Below, one piece after another: positions 40,274 to 51,095 of a stretch of DNA of 64,000 nt. Both the position numbers and the translations under genes were made by a program. The notes below the pieces were generated by a model. It was not told the DNA's origin, made no database searches, and saw nothing but the letters and a program-made list of their open reading frames with translations. Within the stretch, counting starts at the first letter, position 1. Each line of letters begins with the position of its first letter. Origin of the DNA: Pseudomonas sp. SCB32 (GTDB lineage: Bacteria; Pseudomonadota; Gammaproteobacteria; Pseudomonadales; Pseudomonadaceae); contig NZ_CP045118.1 of NCBI RefSeq assembly GCF_009189165.1, positions 4,712,001-4,776,000 on the forward strand. The letters are read 5' to 3'.

Positions 40274-41664
40274 GCCTCACCCACTGCGATGGTTCCCATC
40301 AAACCAGTCTCCATGTGATCGATCACGTGGCAGTGGAACATCCACAGGCCGGGGTTATCCGCCACCAGCGCCACGCGTGCCGTCTCATTCTTGCCCAGCA
40401 GGTAGGTGTCGGTGAAATACGGAATGATCTCCCGACGATCGGAGTCCAGCACCTTGAAGGTCATGCCGTGCAGGTGGACCGGATGCTGGTACTGGGTCAT
40501 GTTGCGCAGCACGAAGATGTAGCTCTTGCCTTCCTTGAGCTTGGCCAGCGGCGGCGCGTTGTGCTTGTGCTCCTCGCCGCCCTGCCAGGCCACGCCGTTG
40601 ATCTGCCACAGCGAAGGCGCGGACTGCCCCTTGGAGTAGTCGGAAATGGCGCCGACCCACTCGAACTTGAAGTTGATGGTCTCGGCGTTCTTCAGATCCG
40701 GCTCCGCCACCGGGTTGTGCGGCAGCGCCGCCGGCCACTTGGCGGTGGGCGCCTTGGGATTGGCCACGCCACGAATGGTCGCCAGGCGCACCGGGCCATT
40801 GCGCAGCGAAAGCTCGGTGCCTTCCGCCGGGCCACGAATACCGAGCTCCAGGCGCATGCCCGGGCCGATCCAGTACTGGTCCTTCGGCCCCTTGCCGAAA
40901 TCGCGCGGCGCCACCGGGTGGCCGTCGATGGCGTAGATCTTCGCCTCGGCGTCCGGCAGGTTGAGCCGGTAGGTCACGGTGCTGTCGACGTTGAGCAGGC
41001 GCACCCGGCCGATCTCGCCGGCCGGCAGCTCGATCACCGGATTGCTCTCGCCATTGATGGTCGACAGGCGCCCGCGGGTGCCTTCGCGCGCCGCCTCACG
41101 GGGAACGCTGAAGGGCGTGAAATTGCCCTCCTCGTCCACGTGCCAGGTCTTCAGGCAGAGGATCTTCTCGCTGGTGAATTCGGTCGGTTCGCGCTCGTCG
41201 ATGATCAGCGGCCCGACCAGGCCACGGCCCAGCTGCTCGCTGCTCATCAGATGCGGGTGATACCAGTAGCTGCCGGCGTCCGGCGTCTTGAACTGGTAGA
41301 TGAAGCTCTCGCCCGGCTGCACCGGAGGCTGCGATATGTAGGGCACGCCGTCCATCTCGATGGGCAGGCGGATGCCATGCCAGTGGATGGTGGTCGGCTC
41401 GTCCAGCTTATTGGTGAAGCGCACGCGCAGCCAATCACCCTGGCGCGCACGAATCTCGACACCGGGAGCCTGGCCGCCAAACCCCAGGCCGGGCGTCTTG
41501 TGGCCGGGTACCAGCTCCAGATCGAGCGGAGCGGCGATCAGTTCGTAATCGTGTTCGGCAGCAACCTGCGGACGCGCCAACCAGATGCGCGCACCACCGG
41601 CGCCCAGGCCGAGCACGGCCAGGCCGGCGAGGCCGCCGAGTACTTGTCTACGGGTGAACGACAT
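40261..41664 (-). CDS. Multicopper oxidase, probable Tat export
   Basis: 467 residues. The N-terminus MSFTRRQVLGGLAGLAVLGL has the twin arginine of a Tat signal. Copper-site motifs are complete: TIHWHGIRLP, SYWYHPHLMS, HPVHLHGMTFKVLD and WMFHCHVIDHMETGLMG, giving the type 1 and the trinuclear centre. Likely oxidises a metal ion or phenolic substrate in the periplasm, as in CueO- or CotA-like enzymes. A Fur-like box lies about 210 bases upstream of the start. Confidence 0.92.
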   Translation of the reverse strand: MSFTRRQVLGGLAGLAVLGLGAGGARIWLARPQVAAEHDYELIAAPLDLELVPGHKTPGLGFGGQAPGVEIRARQGDWLRVRFTNKLDEPTTIHWHGIRLPIEMDGVPYISQPPVQPGESFIYQFKTPDAGSYWYHPHLMSSEQLGRGLVGPLIIDEREPTEFTSEKILCLKTWHVDEEGNFTPFSVPREAAREGTRGRLSTINGESNPVIELPAGEIGRVRLLNVDSTVTYRLNLPDAEAKIYAIDGHPVAPRDFGKGPKDQYWIGPGMRLELGIRGPAEGTELSLRNGPVRLATIRGVANPKAPTAKWPAALPHNPVAEPDLKNAETINFKFEWVGAISDYSKGQSAPSLWQINGVAWQGGEEHKHNAPPLAKLKEGKSYIFVLRNMTQYQHPVHLHGMTFKVLDSDRREIIPYFTDTYLLGKNETARVALVADNPGLWMFHCHVIDHMETGLMGTIAVGEAWCG

Positions 41665-41933
41665 GGGGTCCTGCTCCTGGAATCGAAGTCAATGCGGCCC
41701 CATCAGGCGATCGAGGGGAAGCCGACTCTGGCGGTCAGCCTGGCAACGCAGTTGAACCTGTAATGGCGCAGCCCGCCGTGCGCCGGATCGATCGCGGGCG
41801 CCGCGCTGGAGGCACTGGCAGGTCACGGGACACGCAGTTCTCAGTCGCGGCGGCAAGGACGCGGATGATACTGCAAATGACAATCAGTGTCAGGACCGCA
41901 TTCACCGGGAACGCAATGACGCTCTCCGGAAAC
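41665..41933. other. Gap upstream of the multicopper oxidase
   Basis: Two short minus-strand frames of 64 and 67 codons exist here, but neither has a recognisable ribosome site or family. Apart from the Fur-like box described separately I see nothing coding. Confidence 0.4.
41873..41891. promoter_or_regulatory. Possible Fur box
   Basis: GCAAATGACAATCAGTGTC matches the 19-base palindromic Fur consensus GATAATGATAATCATTATC at 14 positions by eye. It is upstream of the multicopper oxidase in the orientation expected for iron control of that gene, but at an unusually long distance (about 210 bases). Confidence 0.45.
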
Positions 41934-41963
41934 GACAAGGGGCAGCCGTGGCTACCCCTTGTC
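41934..41963 (-). terminator. Hairpin downstream of guaA (outer)
   Basis: GACAAGGGG (41934-41942) pairs with CCCCTTGTC (41955-41963), extended inward by AGCC/GGCT after one mismatch. It is the second of two adjacent stems past guaA. Confidence 0.65.
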
Positions 41964-41971
41964 AGGTCGGA

Positions 41972-41995
41972 CCGCGCGGGCTCAGGCCCGCGCGG
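41972..41995 (-). terminator. Hairpin downstream of guaA (inner)
   Basis: CCGCGCGGGC (41972-41981) pairs perfectly with GCCCGCGCGG (41986-41995), TCAG loop, seven bases after the guaA stop. No T-run follows, so the outer hairpin may be needed for termination. Confidence 0.65.
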
Positions 41996-42001
41996 AATCG
42001 A

Positions 42002-43579
42002 TCATTCCCACTCGATGGTGGCCGGCGGCTTGCTCGACACGTCGTAGGTGACGCGGGAGATGCCTTCGATCTCGTTGATGATACGGTTCGAGACCTTCTC
42101 CAGCAGCTCGTACGGCAGGTGCGCCCAGCGAGCGGTCATGAAGTCGATGGTTTCCACCGCGCGCAGGGCGACGACCCAGGCGTAGCGACGGCCATCGCCG
42201 ACCACACCGACGGATTTCACCGGCTGGAAGACCACGAAGGCCTGGCTGGTCTTGTGGTACCAGTCGAAGTTGCGCAGCTCTTCGATGAAGATGTGGTCGG
42301 CGCGACGCAGCAGGTCGGCGTACTCCTTCTTCACCTCGCCGAGGATGCGCACGCCCAGGCCCGGGCCCGGGAACGGGTGGCGGTAGACCATGTCGTAGGG
42401 CAGGCCCAGCTCCAGGCCGATCTTGCGGACTTCGTCCTTGAACAGCTCGCGCAGCGGCTCGACGAGTTCGAACTGCATGTCTTCCGGCAGGCCGCCGACG
42501 TTGTGGTGCGACTTGATCACGTGGGCCTTGCCAGTCTTGGCGCCGGCCGACTCGATCACGTCGGGGTAGATGGTGCCCTGGGCGAGGAACTTCACGTCCT
42601 GCAGCTTGGTGGCTTCCTGATCGAAGACTTCGATAAAGCTGCCGCCGATGATCTTGCGCTTCTGCTCCGGGTCGGAGACGCCGGTCAGGCGACCGAGGAA
42701 CAGCTCTTCGGCGTTGGCGCGGATGACCTTCACACCCATGTTCTCGGCGAACATGGCCATCACCTGGTCACCTTCGTGCAGGCGCAGCAGGCCGTTGTCG
42801 ACGAAGACGCAGGTCAGTTGGTCGCCGATGGCCTTGTGCAGCAGAGCCGCGACCACCGATGAGTCGACACCGCCGGACAGGCCCAGCAGCACCTTGGACG
42901 AACCCACCTGGGCACGCACGGTGGCGATGGCGTCGTTGACGATGTTGGACGGGGTCCACAGGGCTTCGCAGCCGCAGATGTCCAGCACGAAGCGGGAGAG
43001 GATGCGACCGCCCTGCTTGGTGTGGGTCACTTCCGGGTGGAACTGTACGCCGTAGTAACCACGGGCGTCATCGGCCATGGCGGCGATCGGGCAGCTCGGG
43101 GTGCTGGCGAGGATGTGGAAACCGTCGGGGATCTCGGTGACCTTGTCGCCGTGGCTCATCCACACGTCGAGGCCCAGCACGCCGTCTTCATCGACGTGGT
43201 CTTCGATGCCGTCGAGCAGGCGGGCCTTGCCGACCACGTCGACGCGGGCGTAGCCGAACTCGCGCAGCTCCGAACCCAGCACCTTGCCGCCCATCTGCTC
43301 GGCCATGGTCTGCATGCCGTAGCAGATGCCGAACAGCGGCACCTTCAGGTCGAACACGGCCTTCGGTGCGCGCGGGCTGTTGGCTTCGTGCACCGACTCC
43401 GGGCCGCCGGCCAGGATGATGCCGCGCGGGGCGAAGGCGCGAACGTCCTCGTCGCTCATGTCGAACGGATGGATCTCGCAGTACACGCCGATCTCGCGAA
43501 CGCGGCGGGCGATCAGCTGGGTGTACTGGGAGCCGAAGTCGAGGATCAGGATCCGGTGAGCGTGAATGTCTTGGGACAT
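42002..43579 (-). CDS. guaA: GMP synthase (glutamine-hydrolysing)
   Basis: 525 residues from the ATG at 43579 ([20 protein letters not shown]), the family length. Class I amidotransferase domain with nucleophile Cys86 in [15 protein letters not shown] and the His/Glu in [13 protein letters not shown] pyrophosphatase domain with PP-loop [17 protein letters not shown], then the dimerisation domain ending [15 protein letters not shown]. Makes GMP from XMP. Lies 212 bases downstream of guaB with a 141-bp repeat in between. Confidence 0.98.
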   Translation of the reverse strand: MSQDIHAHRILILDFGSQYTQLIARRVREIGVYCEIHPFDMSDEDVRAFAPRGIILAGGPESVHEANSPRAPKAVFDLKVPLFGICYGMQTMAEQMGGKVLGSELREFGYARVDVVGKARLLDGIEDHVDEDGVLGLDVWMSHGDKVTEIPDGFHILASTPSCPIAAMADDARGYYGVQFHPEVTHTKQGGRILSRFVLDICGCEALWTPSNIVNDAIATVRAQVGSSKVLLGLSGGVDSSVVAALLHKAIGDQLTCVFVDNGLLRLHEGDQVMAMFAENMGVKVIRANAEELFLGRLTGVSDPEQKRKIIGGSFIEVFDQEATKLQDVKFLAQGTIYPDVIESAGAKTGKAHVIKSHHNVGGLPEDMQFELVEPLRELFKDEVRKIGLELGLPYDMVYRHPFPGPGLGVRILGEVKKEYADLLRRADHIFIEELRNFDWYHKTSQAFVVFQPVKSVGVVGDGRRYAWVVALRAVETIDFMTARWAHLPYELLEKVSNRIINEIEGISRVTYDVSSKPPATIEWE

Positions 43580-43650
43580 GGTCATCTCTCGTAGCGAAAT
43601 TCTTAAACGACACGGGGCTGTATCAACCAGCCCCGTGTCCTGCAACTTTT

Positions 43651-43791
43651 AAAAATGGCTTTGCCGCGTCGCGAGCGCAGGACTGGCAAGGCGGGAAAAC
43701 AGGAGAAAGCGGAGTTTGCTGAAGCAAATGAGCATTTCGACTGTTTTCCCAACGCAGCTTGTCCAAGCGCAGCAGCGTCAAAGCCATTTTT
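43651..43791 (+). repeat. Structured ~141-bp intergenic repeat, copy 2
   Basis: Ends are inverted: AAAAATGGCTTTG at 43651-43663 against CAAAGCCATTTTT at 43779-43791. The core AAGCGGAGTTTGCTGAAGCA, AATGAGCA, CTGTTTTCCCAACGCAG and GCGCAGC matches copy 1 at 31258-31399. The right edge touches the guaB stop codon at 43792. Confidence 0.75.
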
Positions 43792-45324
<1,533 letters not shown>

Positions 45325-45408
45325 TCAACGTAACCAGACGATCTGAATAAAGCTTTCTCAACCCTGCGCGCTGGCCCCTGTCCACCGGCCCGCTTATCAT
45401 CCTTCGCC

Positions 45409-46788
45409 ATGCAGAATGATCCCTTCCAACGGCTGGGCCTCGACCGCGAGGTTCTGACCGTCAGCCAGCTCAACCAGCGCGCCCGCCACCTGCTGGAGGA
45501 CGTGTTCCCGCAAGTGTGGGTCGAGGGCGAGATTTCCAACCTCGCCCGCCCCGCGTCCGGCCACATGTACTTCACCCTGAAGGACAGCAACGCCCAGGTG
45601 CGCTGCGCGCTGTTCCGGCAGAACGCCCTGCGCGTGCGCCAGGCCCTGCGCGACGGCCTCGCCGTGCGCGTGCGCGGCAAGGTCTCGCTGTTCGAAGGAC
45701 GCGGCGACTATCAACTGATTGCCGATACCGTCGAACCGGCCGGCGACGGCGCCCTGCGCCTGGCCTTTGAGGCGCTAAAGGAAAAACTCGCCGCCGAGGG
45801 CCTGTTCGCCACCGAGCGCAAGCGCGAGCTGCCGGCGCATCCGCGACGCATCGGCATCATCAGCTCGCCCACCGGCGCGGTGATCCGCGACATCATCAGC
45901 GTGTTCCGCCGCCGCGCACCACAGGTCGAACTGACCCTGGTACCCACCGCCGTGCAGGGCCGTGAGGCTATCGCACAGATCGTCCGCGCGCTGACGCTGG
46001 CCGATGCCCAGGGCTTCGACGCACTGATCCTGGCCCGTGGCGGCGGTTCGCTGGAAGACCTCTGGTGCTTCAACGAGGAGGCGGTGGCCCGCGCCATCGC
46101 CGCTTGCGTGACGCCCATCGTCAGCGCCGTGGGCCACGAGACCGACGTCTCCATCAGCGATTTCGTCGCCGACGTGCGCGCCCCTACGCCCTCGGCCGCC
46201 GCCGAACTGCTGGCGCCCCACAGTGGCGACTTGCAGCAACGCCTGGACAGCCTGCGCCGCCGGCTGATCCTGCGCATCCAGGACCGCCTGACCCGCGAGC
46301 GCCTGCGCCTGGAGGGAACCGCCCGACGCCTGCGCCACCCCGGCGAACGCCTGCGCCAGCAGGCCCAGCGCCTGGACGACCTGGACATGCGCCTGCGCCG
46401 TGCTTTCGAGCGCCAGTTGCAGATCCGCCAGGAACGCGTCGCGCGCCTGGACACCCGCCTCGCCGCGCAGCACCCCGGCCGCAACCTGGCCCTGCTGCGG
46501 CAGCGTCTGGAGAATCTCAGCGGTCGCCTGCCCCGCGCTACCCAGGCGATCCTGCGCGAACAGCGCCAGCGCCTGGACAACCTGATGCAGACGCTGCACA
46601 TCGTCAGCCCGCTGGCGACCCTGGGGCGCGGCTACAGCATCCTGCTGGACGACAAGGGCCAGGCGATCCGCAGTGCCGCGCAGACGAAGAACGGACAGCG
46701 CCTGAAAGCCCGGTTGGCCGAAGGCGAACTGGAGGTGCGGGTGGAGGACAACCACCAGGCACCGGTCACCCTTTCCCTGCTGGACTGA
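45409..46788 (+). CDS. xseA: Exodeoxyribonuclease VII large subunit
   Basis: 459 residues. N-terminal OB-fold (FPQVWVEGEISNLARPASGH, FTLKDSNAQVRCALFRQN), then the nuclease core (RIGIISSPTGAVIRDIISVFRRR, LARGGGSLEDLWCFNEE, VSAVGHETDVSISDFVADVR) and a long Arg/Leu-rich coiled coil from about 270 that recruits the XseB small subunit. Degrades single-stranded DNA from both ends. The M15 peptidase gene begins six bases downstream. Confidence 0.97.
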   Translation: MQNDPFQRLGLDREVLTVSQLNQRARHLLEDVFPQVWVEGEISNLARPASGHMYFTLKDSNAQVRCALFRQNALRVRQALRDGLAVRVRGKVSLFEGRGDYQLIADTVEPAGDGALRLAFEALKEKLAAEGLFATERKRELPAHPRRIGIISSPTGAVIRDIISVFRRRAPQVELTLVPTAVQGREAIAQIVRALTLADAQGFDALILARGGGSLEDLWCFNEEAVARAIAACVTPIVSAVGHETDVSISDFVADVRAPTPSAAAELLAPHSGDLQQRLDSLRRRLILRIQDRLTRERLRLEGTARRLRHPGERLRQQAQRLDDLDMRLRRAFERQLQIRQERVARLDTRLAAQHPGRNLALLRQRLENLSGRLPRATQAILREQRQRLDNLMQTLHIVSPLATLGRGYSILLDDKGQAIRSAAQTKNGQRLKARLAEGELEVRVEDNHQAPVTLSLLD

Positions 46789-46794
46789 CTCGCG

Positions 46795-47550
46795 ATGACT
46801 GACCTGCTCGCACCGATCCTGCCTCAGCCCGAACCAGACTGGGCCGAAGCCTTCCGCATGCCCATCATAGAATGTGGCCAGCCGCTGCAGGCACTGGGCA
46901 TCGCCACCGGCTTCGCGGTGTGGCCGGCTTATCACCGCCTGGGCGTGCCCAATGCGCAGCCCGAATGCTACGCCCGCAACGAGGTTTTCGAGCGCCTGCT
47001 GCAGGCCGCGAGCCTGCTGCCGAATGGAATCCGCCTGGTGATCCTCGATGCCTGGCGGCCCTTCGCGGTGCAGCAGCATCTGTACGACACGCTCTACGAA
47101 ATCCTTCGCCAGCACGAACCGGATACCGATCCCGCCGAGCTGACCCGGCGCACCCGCGAGTTCGTCGCCCCGCCCAGCACACGTGCCGAGTCGCCCAGTC
47201 CGCACCTCACCGGTGGCGCCATCGACCTGACCCTGTGCGACCGAGACGGTCGCTGGCTGGACATGGGCAGCCTGTTCGACGAGGCGACACCGCGCTCCTA
47301 CACCCGTCACTACGAAGAGATCGCTGAGCCGGACGAGTCCCAGCGGCAAATCCGCGACAACCGCCGGATGCTGTTCAATGCCATGGCCGCGGCGGGGTTC
47401 AGCAACCTCTCCAGCGAGTGGTGGCATTACGACTATGGCGACCAGCTGTGGGCGGCGCATCTGGGCAAGCCCCACGCGATCTATGGCCCGGCGCAGGTGC
47501 TGCCGCTGGAGCAGCTCTGGCGCCAGCAGCTCGAAGGGCTGCGCCGCTAG
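46795..47550 (+). CDS. VanX-like D-alanyl-D-alanine dipeptidase (M15D)
   Basis: 251 residues. Zinc peptidase with SPHLTGGAIDLTLCD (the SxHxxGxAxD metal site) and SEWWHYDYGDQLWA (catalytic Glu and third zinc His), plus DAWRPFAVQQHLYD with its conserved Arg. No signal peptide, so it acts in the cytoplasm, likely in D-Ala-D-Ala turnover rather than vancomycin resistance. It begins six bases after xseA, suggesting cotranscription. Confidence 0.9.
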   Translation: MTDLLAPILPQPEPDWAEAFRMPIIECGQPLQALGIATGFAVWPAYHRLGVPNAQPECYARNEVFERLLQAASLLPNGIRLVILDAWRPFAVQQHLYDTLYEILRQHEPDTDPAELTRRTREFVAPPSTRAESPSPHLTGGAIDLTLCDRDGRWLDMGSLFDEATPRSYTRHYEEIAEPDESQRQIRDNRRMLFNAMAAAGFSNLSSEWWHYDYGDQLWAAHLGKPHAIYGPAQVLPLEQLWRQQLEGLRR

Positions 47551-47675
47551 CGATTGGCGCTCCTACAAATCGCGCGCATGCCACCCCATCGTGCTTTCGA
47601 CGAAATCGCGCCGATCCCGCCATCGGCCCGTGTAGACTGCCCGCTTCATCCGCTGTCGCCTCACGGAAAGCCTGC

Positions 47676-48512
47676 ATGATCCGCGCATTCTGCCTGCTGT
47701 TCGCCACCCTCCTCGTCCTGCCCGCCCACGCCGAAGGCTTCATCAGCCGCACCCTGAACAAGCCGGTGCCCGGTGGCGTTGCCGTGGTGCAACTGGGCCA
47801 GGATGCCGCAGTACCCACCGCCACCTACCAGGGCAAACAGGTATTGGTGGTGCGCGAGGAAGGCCGCGACTGGATCGCCATCGTCGGTATCCCGCTGACC
47901 GCCAGGGCCGGCAGCCAGCAGATCGTCGTGAAGCAGGCCGGCGCCAGCCGCAACCTCGGCTTCGACGTCGACAGCAAGCACTATAAAGAGCAGCACATCA
48001 CCCTGAAGAACACCCGCCAGGTGAACCCGCTGCCCGAGGACCTCAAGCGCATCAATCGCGAACTGGCCGAGCAGACCGCCGCCTACCGCAGCTTCAGCGC
48101 CGGCACGCCGAGCAACCTGCTGCTGGACAAACCGGTCAACGGCCCGCTCTCCAGCCCCTTCGGCCTGCGCCGCTTCTTCAATGGCGAGGAGCGCAACCCG
48201 CACTCCGGCCTGGACTTCGCCGTGCCCGCCGGCACCCCGATCAAGTCTCCAGCCGCCGGCAAGGTGATCCTGATCGGCAACTACTTCTTCAACGGCAACA
48301 CCGTGTTCGTCGACCACGGCCAGGGCTTCATCAGCATGTTCTGCCACATGTCGAAGATCGACGTGAAAGTCGGCGATCAGGTCCCGCGCGGCGGCGTGGT
48401 CGGTCGCGTCGGCGCCACCGGCCGCGCCACCGGGCCGCACATGCACTGGAACGTCAGCCTGAACGATGCCCGAGTCGATCCGGCGATCTTCATCGGCGCG
48501 TTCAAACCCTGA
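47676..48512 (+). CDS. M23 family metallopeptidase (LytM domain), exported
   Basis: 278 residues from the ATG at 47676, which gives a signal peptide ending LPAHA; the longer open frame is a shadow of the previous gene. An immunoglobulin-like N-terminal part (about 20-110) is followed by a LytM domain with GLRRFFNGEERNPHSGLDFA (the HxxxD zinc site), FCHMS and PHMHWNV (HxH). Zinc ligands are complete, so active peptidoglycan endopeptidase activity is likely in the periplasm. Confidence 0.93.
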   Translation: MIRAFCLLFATLLVLPAHAEGFISRTLNKPVPGGVAVVQLGQDAAVPTATYQGKQVLVVREEGRDWIAIVGIPLTARAGSQQIVVKQAGASRNLGFDVDSKHYKEQHITLKNTRQVNPLPEDLKRINRELAEQTAAYRSFSAGTPSNLLLDKPVNGPLSSPFGLRRFFNGEERNPHSGLDFAVPAGTPIKSPAAGKVILIGNYFFNGNTVFVDHGQGFISMFCHMSKIDVKVGDQVPRGGVVGRVGATGRATGPHMHWNVSLNDARVDPAIFIGAFKP

Positions 48513-48516
48513 CGGA

Positions 48517-48939
48517 TCAATAGCCGCCCTCGTGCTGCGGTTTCTTCGGCACCCGCTCCAGTTCGTAGAGCTGGCCGATCAGGCAGGGCTCGGCGATGCC
48601 CGCGGAATTGACCGAGATGATGCGGTCGAGCGTCGTGACCGAGCCCACCGTATTGCTGATATTCAGCCGATTGCTGAACGCCAGGTTGTTACACGGCGCG
48701 GAAAAGGCCACCAGGTAACGCCGCCCCGGCGATTGACCAAGGACGATGTGGCCCTTGTCGAGGTATTGCCAGCCAGCGGTATCCCACACCGGGATCGACT
48801 TCACCGCATCGCCCTGGCGCAAGCCCAGCTTGGCCAAATGCTCGTCCAGCGGCAGCTGGTCGTCGAGCAGACTGGACTGGCTGCAGGCGCTCAGCAGTGA
48901 AATAGCCGCCAGCAGGATGGCACCCTGTACGCTACGCAT
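48517..48939 (-). CDS. Small lipoprotein, DUF6491-like
   Basis: 140 residues from the ATG at 48939, with GGAGGTG upstream. Lipoprotein signal LLAAISLLSAC. The mature part has two further cysteines (SAPCNNLAF and AEPCLIGQLYEL), spaced as I recall for DUF6491, which could form a disulfide. Function unknown. It is convergent with the M23 gene, only four bases apart, and there is no hairpin between them. Confidence 0.75.
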   Translation of the reverse strand: MRSVQGAILLAAISLLSACSQSSLLDDQLPLDEHLAKLGLRQGDAVKSIPVWDTAGWQYLDKGHIVLGQSPGRRYLVAFSAPCNNLAFSNRLNISNTVGSVTTLDRIISVNSAGIAEPCLIGQLYELERVPKKPQHEGGY

Positions 48940-49042
48940 ACCGCACCTCCCGGCCACCGGTGGTGGTCGTTGGCCGGATCACCTGGGATCCGGCCCCATT
49001 TTCCCACCAGGCGGCAGCGGCGGCGCGCAGCCGGCCAGGCGG

Positions 49043-49531
49043 TCAGTCCATCTTCATGCCGTGCATGTCGTGGCCCATGTCGGTGCCTTTCGGTGCTTCT
49101 TTCTGCACAGCAACCTCGACCTTCACGTCGCCGGCCTTCTGGAAGTGCAGGGTCAGCGGGAAGCGCTCGCCATCGGCCAGCGGTTTCTTCAGGCCGAACA
49201 GCATCAGGTGGTATTGGCCGGGCGCGAAGACGATCTTGCCGCCGGCGGGGATGTCTACGGCCTCGACCTTCTGCATCTTCATCATGCCGTCCTTCTCCAC
49301 GTGCTGGTGGATTTCCGCGCTGGCGGCGCGCTCGGTATCGGCGCCGAGCAGGCGGTCGGCGTCCTTGCCGTGGTTTTCCACGATGAAGTAGGCCGCGCCA
49401 TTCACCGAGTTGGCCGGCAGCAGCAGCGACCAGGGATGGTCGATGTGCAGGTTGCCAGCCTCGTATTCGTGGGCCATGGCGGCGCCGGAGAAGCCCAGCA
49501 GGACAGCGAAAGCGAGCAGGGTTTTACGCAT
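49043..49531 (-). CDS. Periplasmic copper chaperone PCu(A)C
   Basis: 162 residues; signal peptide of about 20 residues ending AAMA. Copper(I) ligands of the family are visible: H75, M83/M86, H108 and M110 (HQHVEKDGMMKM and QYHLML). The C-terminal tail from 149 is Met/His-rich (GTDMGHDMHGMKMD), an additional copper site. Carries copper in the periplasm, for example to cytochrome oxidase. Third downstream member of the oprC cluster. Confidence 0.92.
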   Translation of the reverse strand: MRKTLLAFAVLLGFSGAAMAHEYEAGNLHIDHPWSLLLPANSVNGAAYFIVENHGKDADRLLGADTERAASAEIHQHVEKDGMMKMQKVEAVDIPAGGKIVFAPGQYHLMLFGLKKPLADGERFPLTLHFQKAGDVKVEVAVQKEAPKGTDMGHDMHGMKMD

Positions 49532-49673
49532 GTTCAAGACTCCATTTGGCTTGTGATCAGGTCCGCCATCACGGCGGAAAAACATCGGGCCGCGGACGAC
49601 GTGATCGCGCCGCAGCATAGCCCGCCTCGCGGCAGGCGTCAGGGTGAAAACGTGTTCCACCCTCAACACTTCT

Positions 49674-51044
49674 TCAACCCAGCGCCGGGATGCGCGGCTT
49701 GATGCGCGACAGCACGGCCCAGTCCAGCGCCCACACCAGCACCAGCGACACGCCCACCAGCGGGAAGGCGACGCCGAGGATGAGCATGACCGCCACTCCG
49801 CCCTTCCACACCGGCAGCGCGTGGGGCATCGGCGGTACGCCGAGACGCCCCTGCGGGCGTCGCTTCCACCAGATCCACAGGCCACTGACGGCACTGAGCA
49901 GGATCATCAGGCAGACAGCGAGCATGAGCAGCTGGTTGAACACCCCGAACATCTTGCCTTCATGCAGCATCACGCCGGATTCGACGCCCTTGGCCACCAG
50001 CCCGTAGTCCTTCCAGCGTACGTCGGCGAGGACCTTGCCGGTGTACTGGTCGATGTGCAGCGTGGCGTCGTTGCGCGAGTCGTCGGCGAACACCGAGACG
50101 GTGAACACGCCTTCCGTGCCTTTGGGCAGCGCTATGGCGTAGCCCGGCGTCACGCCGGCCCGGTCGGCGGTATCGACCACCTGCTGCAGGCTGATCTGCG
50201 GCATCGCCATGCCGCCGGAGCCGTGGGCCATGTGCTCGGCGTGGGCGCCACCGGACATCGGCATCGGGGTGTTTTCCATCGCCCAGGGGATGGTCTGGCG
50301 GTGCGCCTCGTTGAGCGTGCGCGCCTCCAGGTCCGACTTGGGCACCTCGTTCCACATGGCCACCGGGAAGCGGTTCCACACGTCGGCGAAGGACTTGCCC
50401 CAGAAGCCGGTCCAGGTCATGCCGGTGAGCAGCATGAACAGCATCAGCAGCGAACCCCAGAAGCCGACCACCATGTGCAGGTCGCGCCACAGCGCACGGC
50501 CACGGCGCGTCAGGTCCGGCCAGAGCAGCACGCGCAGCGAACGCTTGCGCGGCCACCACAGGTACAGGCCGGACACCACCAGCACGACGCCCCAGCCGGC
50601 GGCCAGCTCGATCAGCCGGTCACCGATCGTGCCGATCATCAATTCGCCGTGCAGCGCGCGGGCCATCGCCTGCAGGTTGGACTTGGCGTCCTGCAGGCCG
50701 AGCAGCTTGCCGCTGTAGGGATTGACGAAGGCGCTCACTTCGCGCCCATCAAGCTGGGCAACGAACTGGGCGCTGCGGTCGGCGGCAGGCGCCGGCAGGT
50801 ACTGGCTGACCTGCAGCTGCGGGTTCTGGCGATGCAGGTGCATCAGTTGCTCATCGGCGGACAACCGCACCTCGCCCGGCTGCACCTGCAGCAGGTCGCG
50901 GTACATCAGCGGATCGAGCTGCGGCTTGAACAGGTAGATGATCCCGGTGATCGACAGCAGGATCATGAAGGGGGCAACGAACAGCCCGGCGTAGAAGTGC
51001 CAGCGCCAGGCCAGGTTGTAGAAATCGAATGTCTTCTTCTGCAT
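49674..51044 (-). CDS. PepSY-associated transmembrane protein, copper cluster
   Basis: 456 residues from the ATG at 51044, with GAGGAG seven bases upstream; a GTG five codons earlier is less likely. Four long hydrophobic segments (about 12-38, 145-165, 192-212 and near 370-395) and two PepSY-type periplasmic domains, the arrangement of PepSY_TM proteins near metal uptake receptors. Residues 256-281 carry a Met/His-rich loop (MENTPMPMSGGAHAEHMAHG). It lies 52 bases downstream of oprC and 142 upstream of the PCu(A)C gene. May reduce or pass on copper taken in by OprC, by inference. Confidence 0.88.
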   Translation of the reverse strand: MQKKTFDFYNLAWRWHFYAGLFVAPFMILLSITGIIYLFKPQLDPLMYRDLLQVQPGEVRLSADEQLMHLHRQNPQLQVSQYLPAPAADRSAQFVAQLDGREVSAFVNPYSGKLLGLQDAKSNLQAMARALHGELMIGTIGDRLIELAAGWGVVLVVSGLYLWWPRKRSLRVLLWPDLTRRGRALWRDLHMVVGFWGSLLMLFMLLTGMTWTGFWGKSFADVWNRFPVAMWNEVPKSDLEARTLNEAHRQTIPWAMENTPMPMSGGAHAEHMAHGSGGMAMPQISLQQVVDTADRAGVTPGYAIALPKGTEGVFTVSVFADDSRNDATLHIDQYTGKVLADVRWKDYGLVAKGVESGVMLHEGKMFGVFNQLLMLAVCLMILLSAVSGLWIWWKRRPQGRLGVPPMPHALPVWKGGVAVMLILGVAFPLVGVSLVLVWALDWAVLSRIKPRIPALG

Positions 51045-51095
51045 TCGTAGTCTCCTCACGCAAGGAGGCCCCCGACCAGCGGGGGCCGGTCGGGC

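Noticed and set aside
41735..41938. A 67-codon minus-strand frame with a hydrophobic start upstream of the multicopper oxidase
   Set aside because: It runs across the Fur-like box, has no ribosome site, and its second half is Arg/Pro-rich; probably chance.
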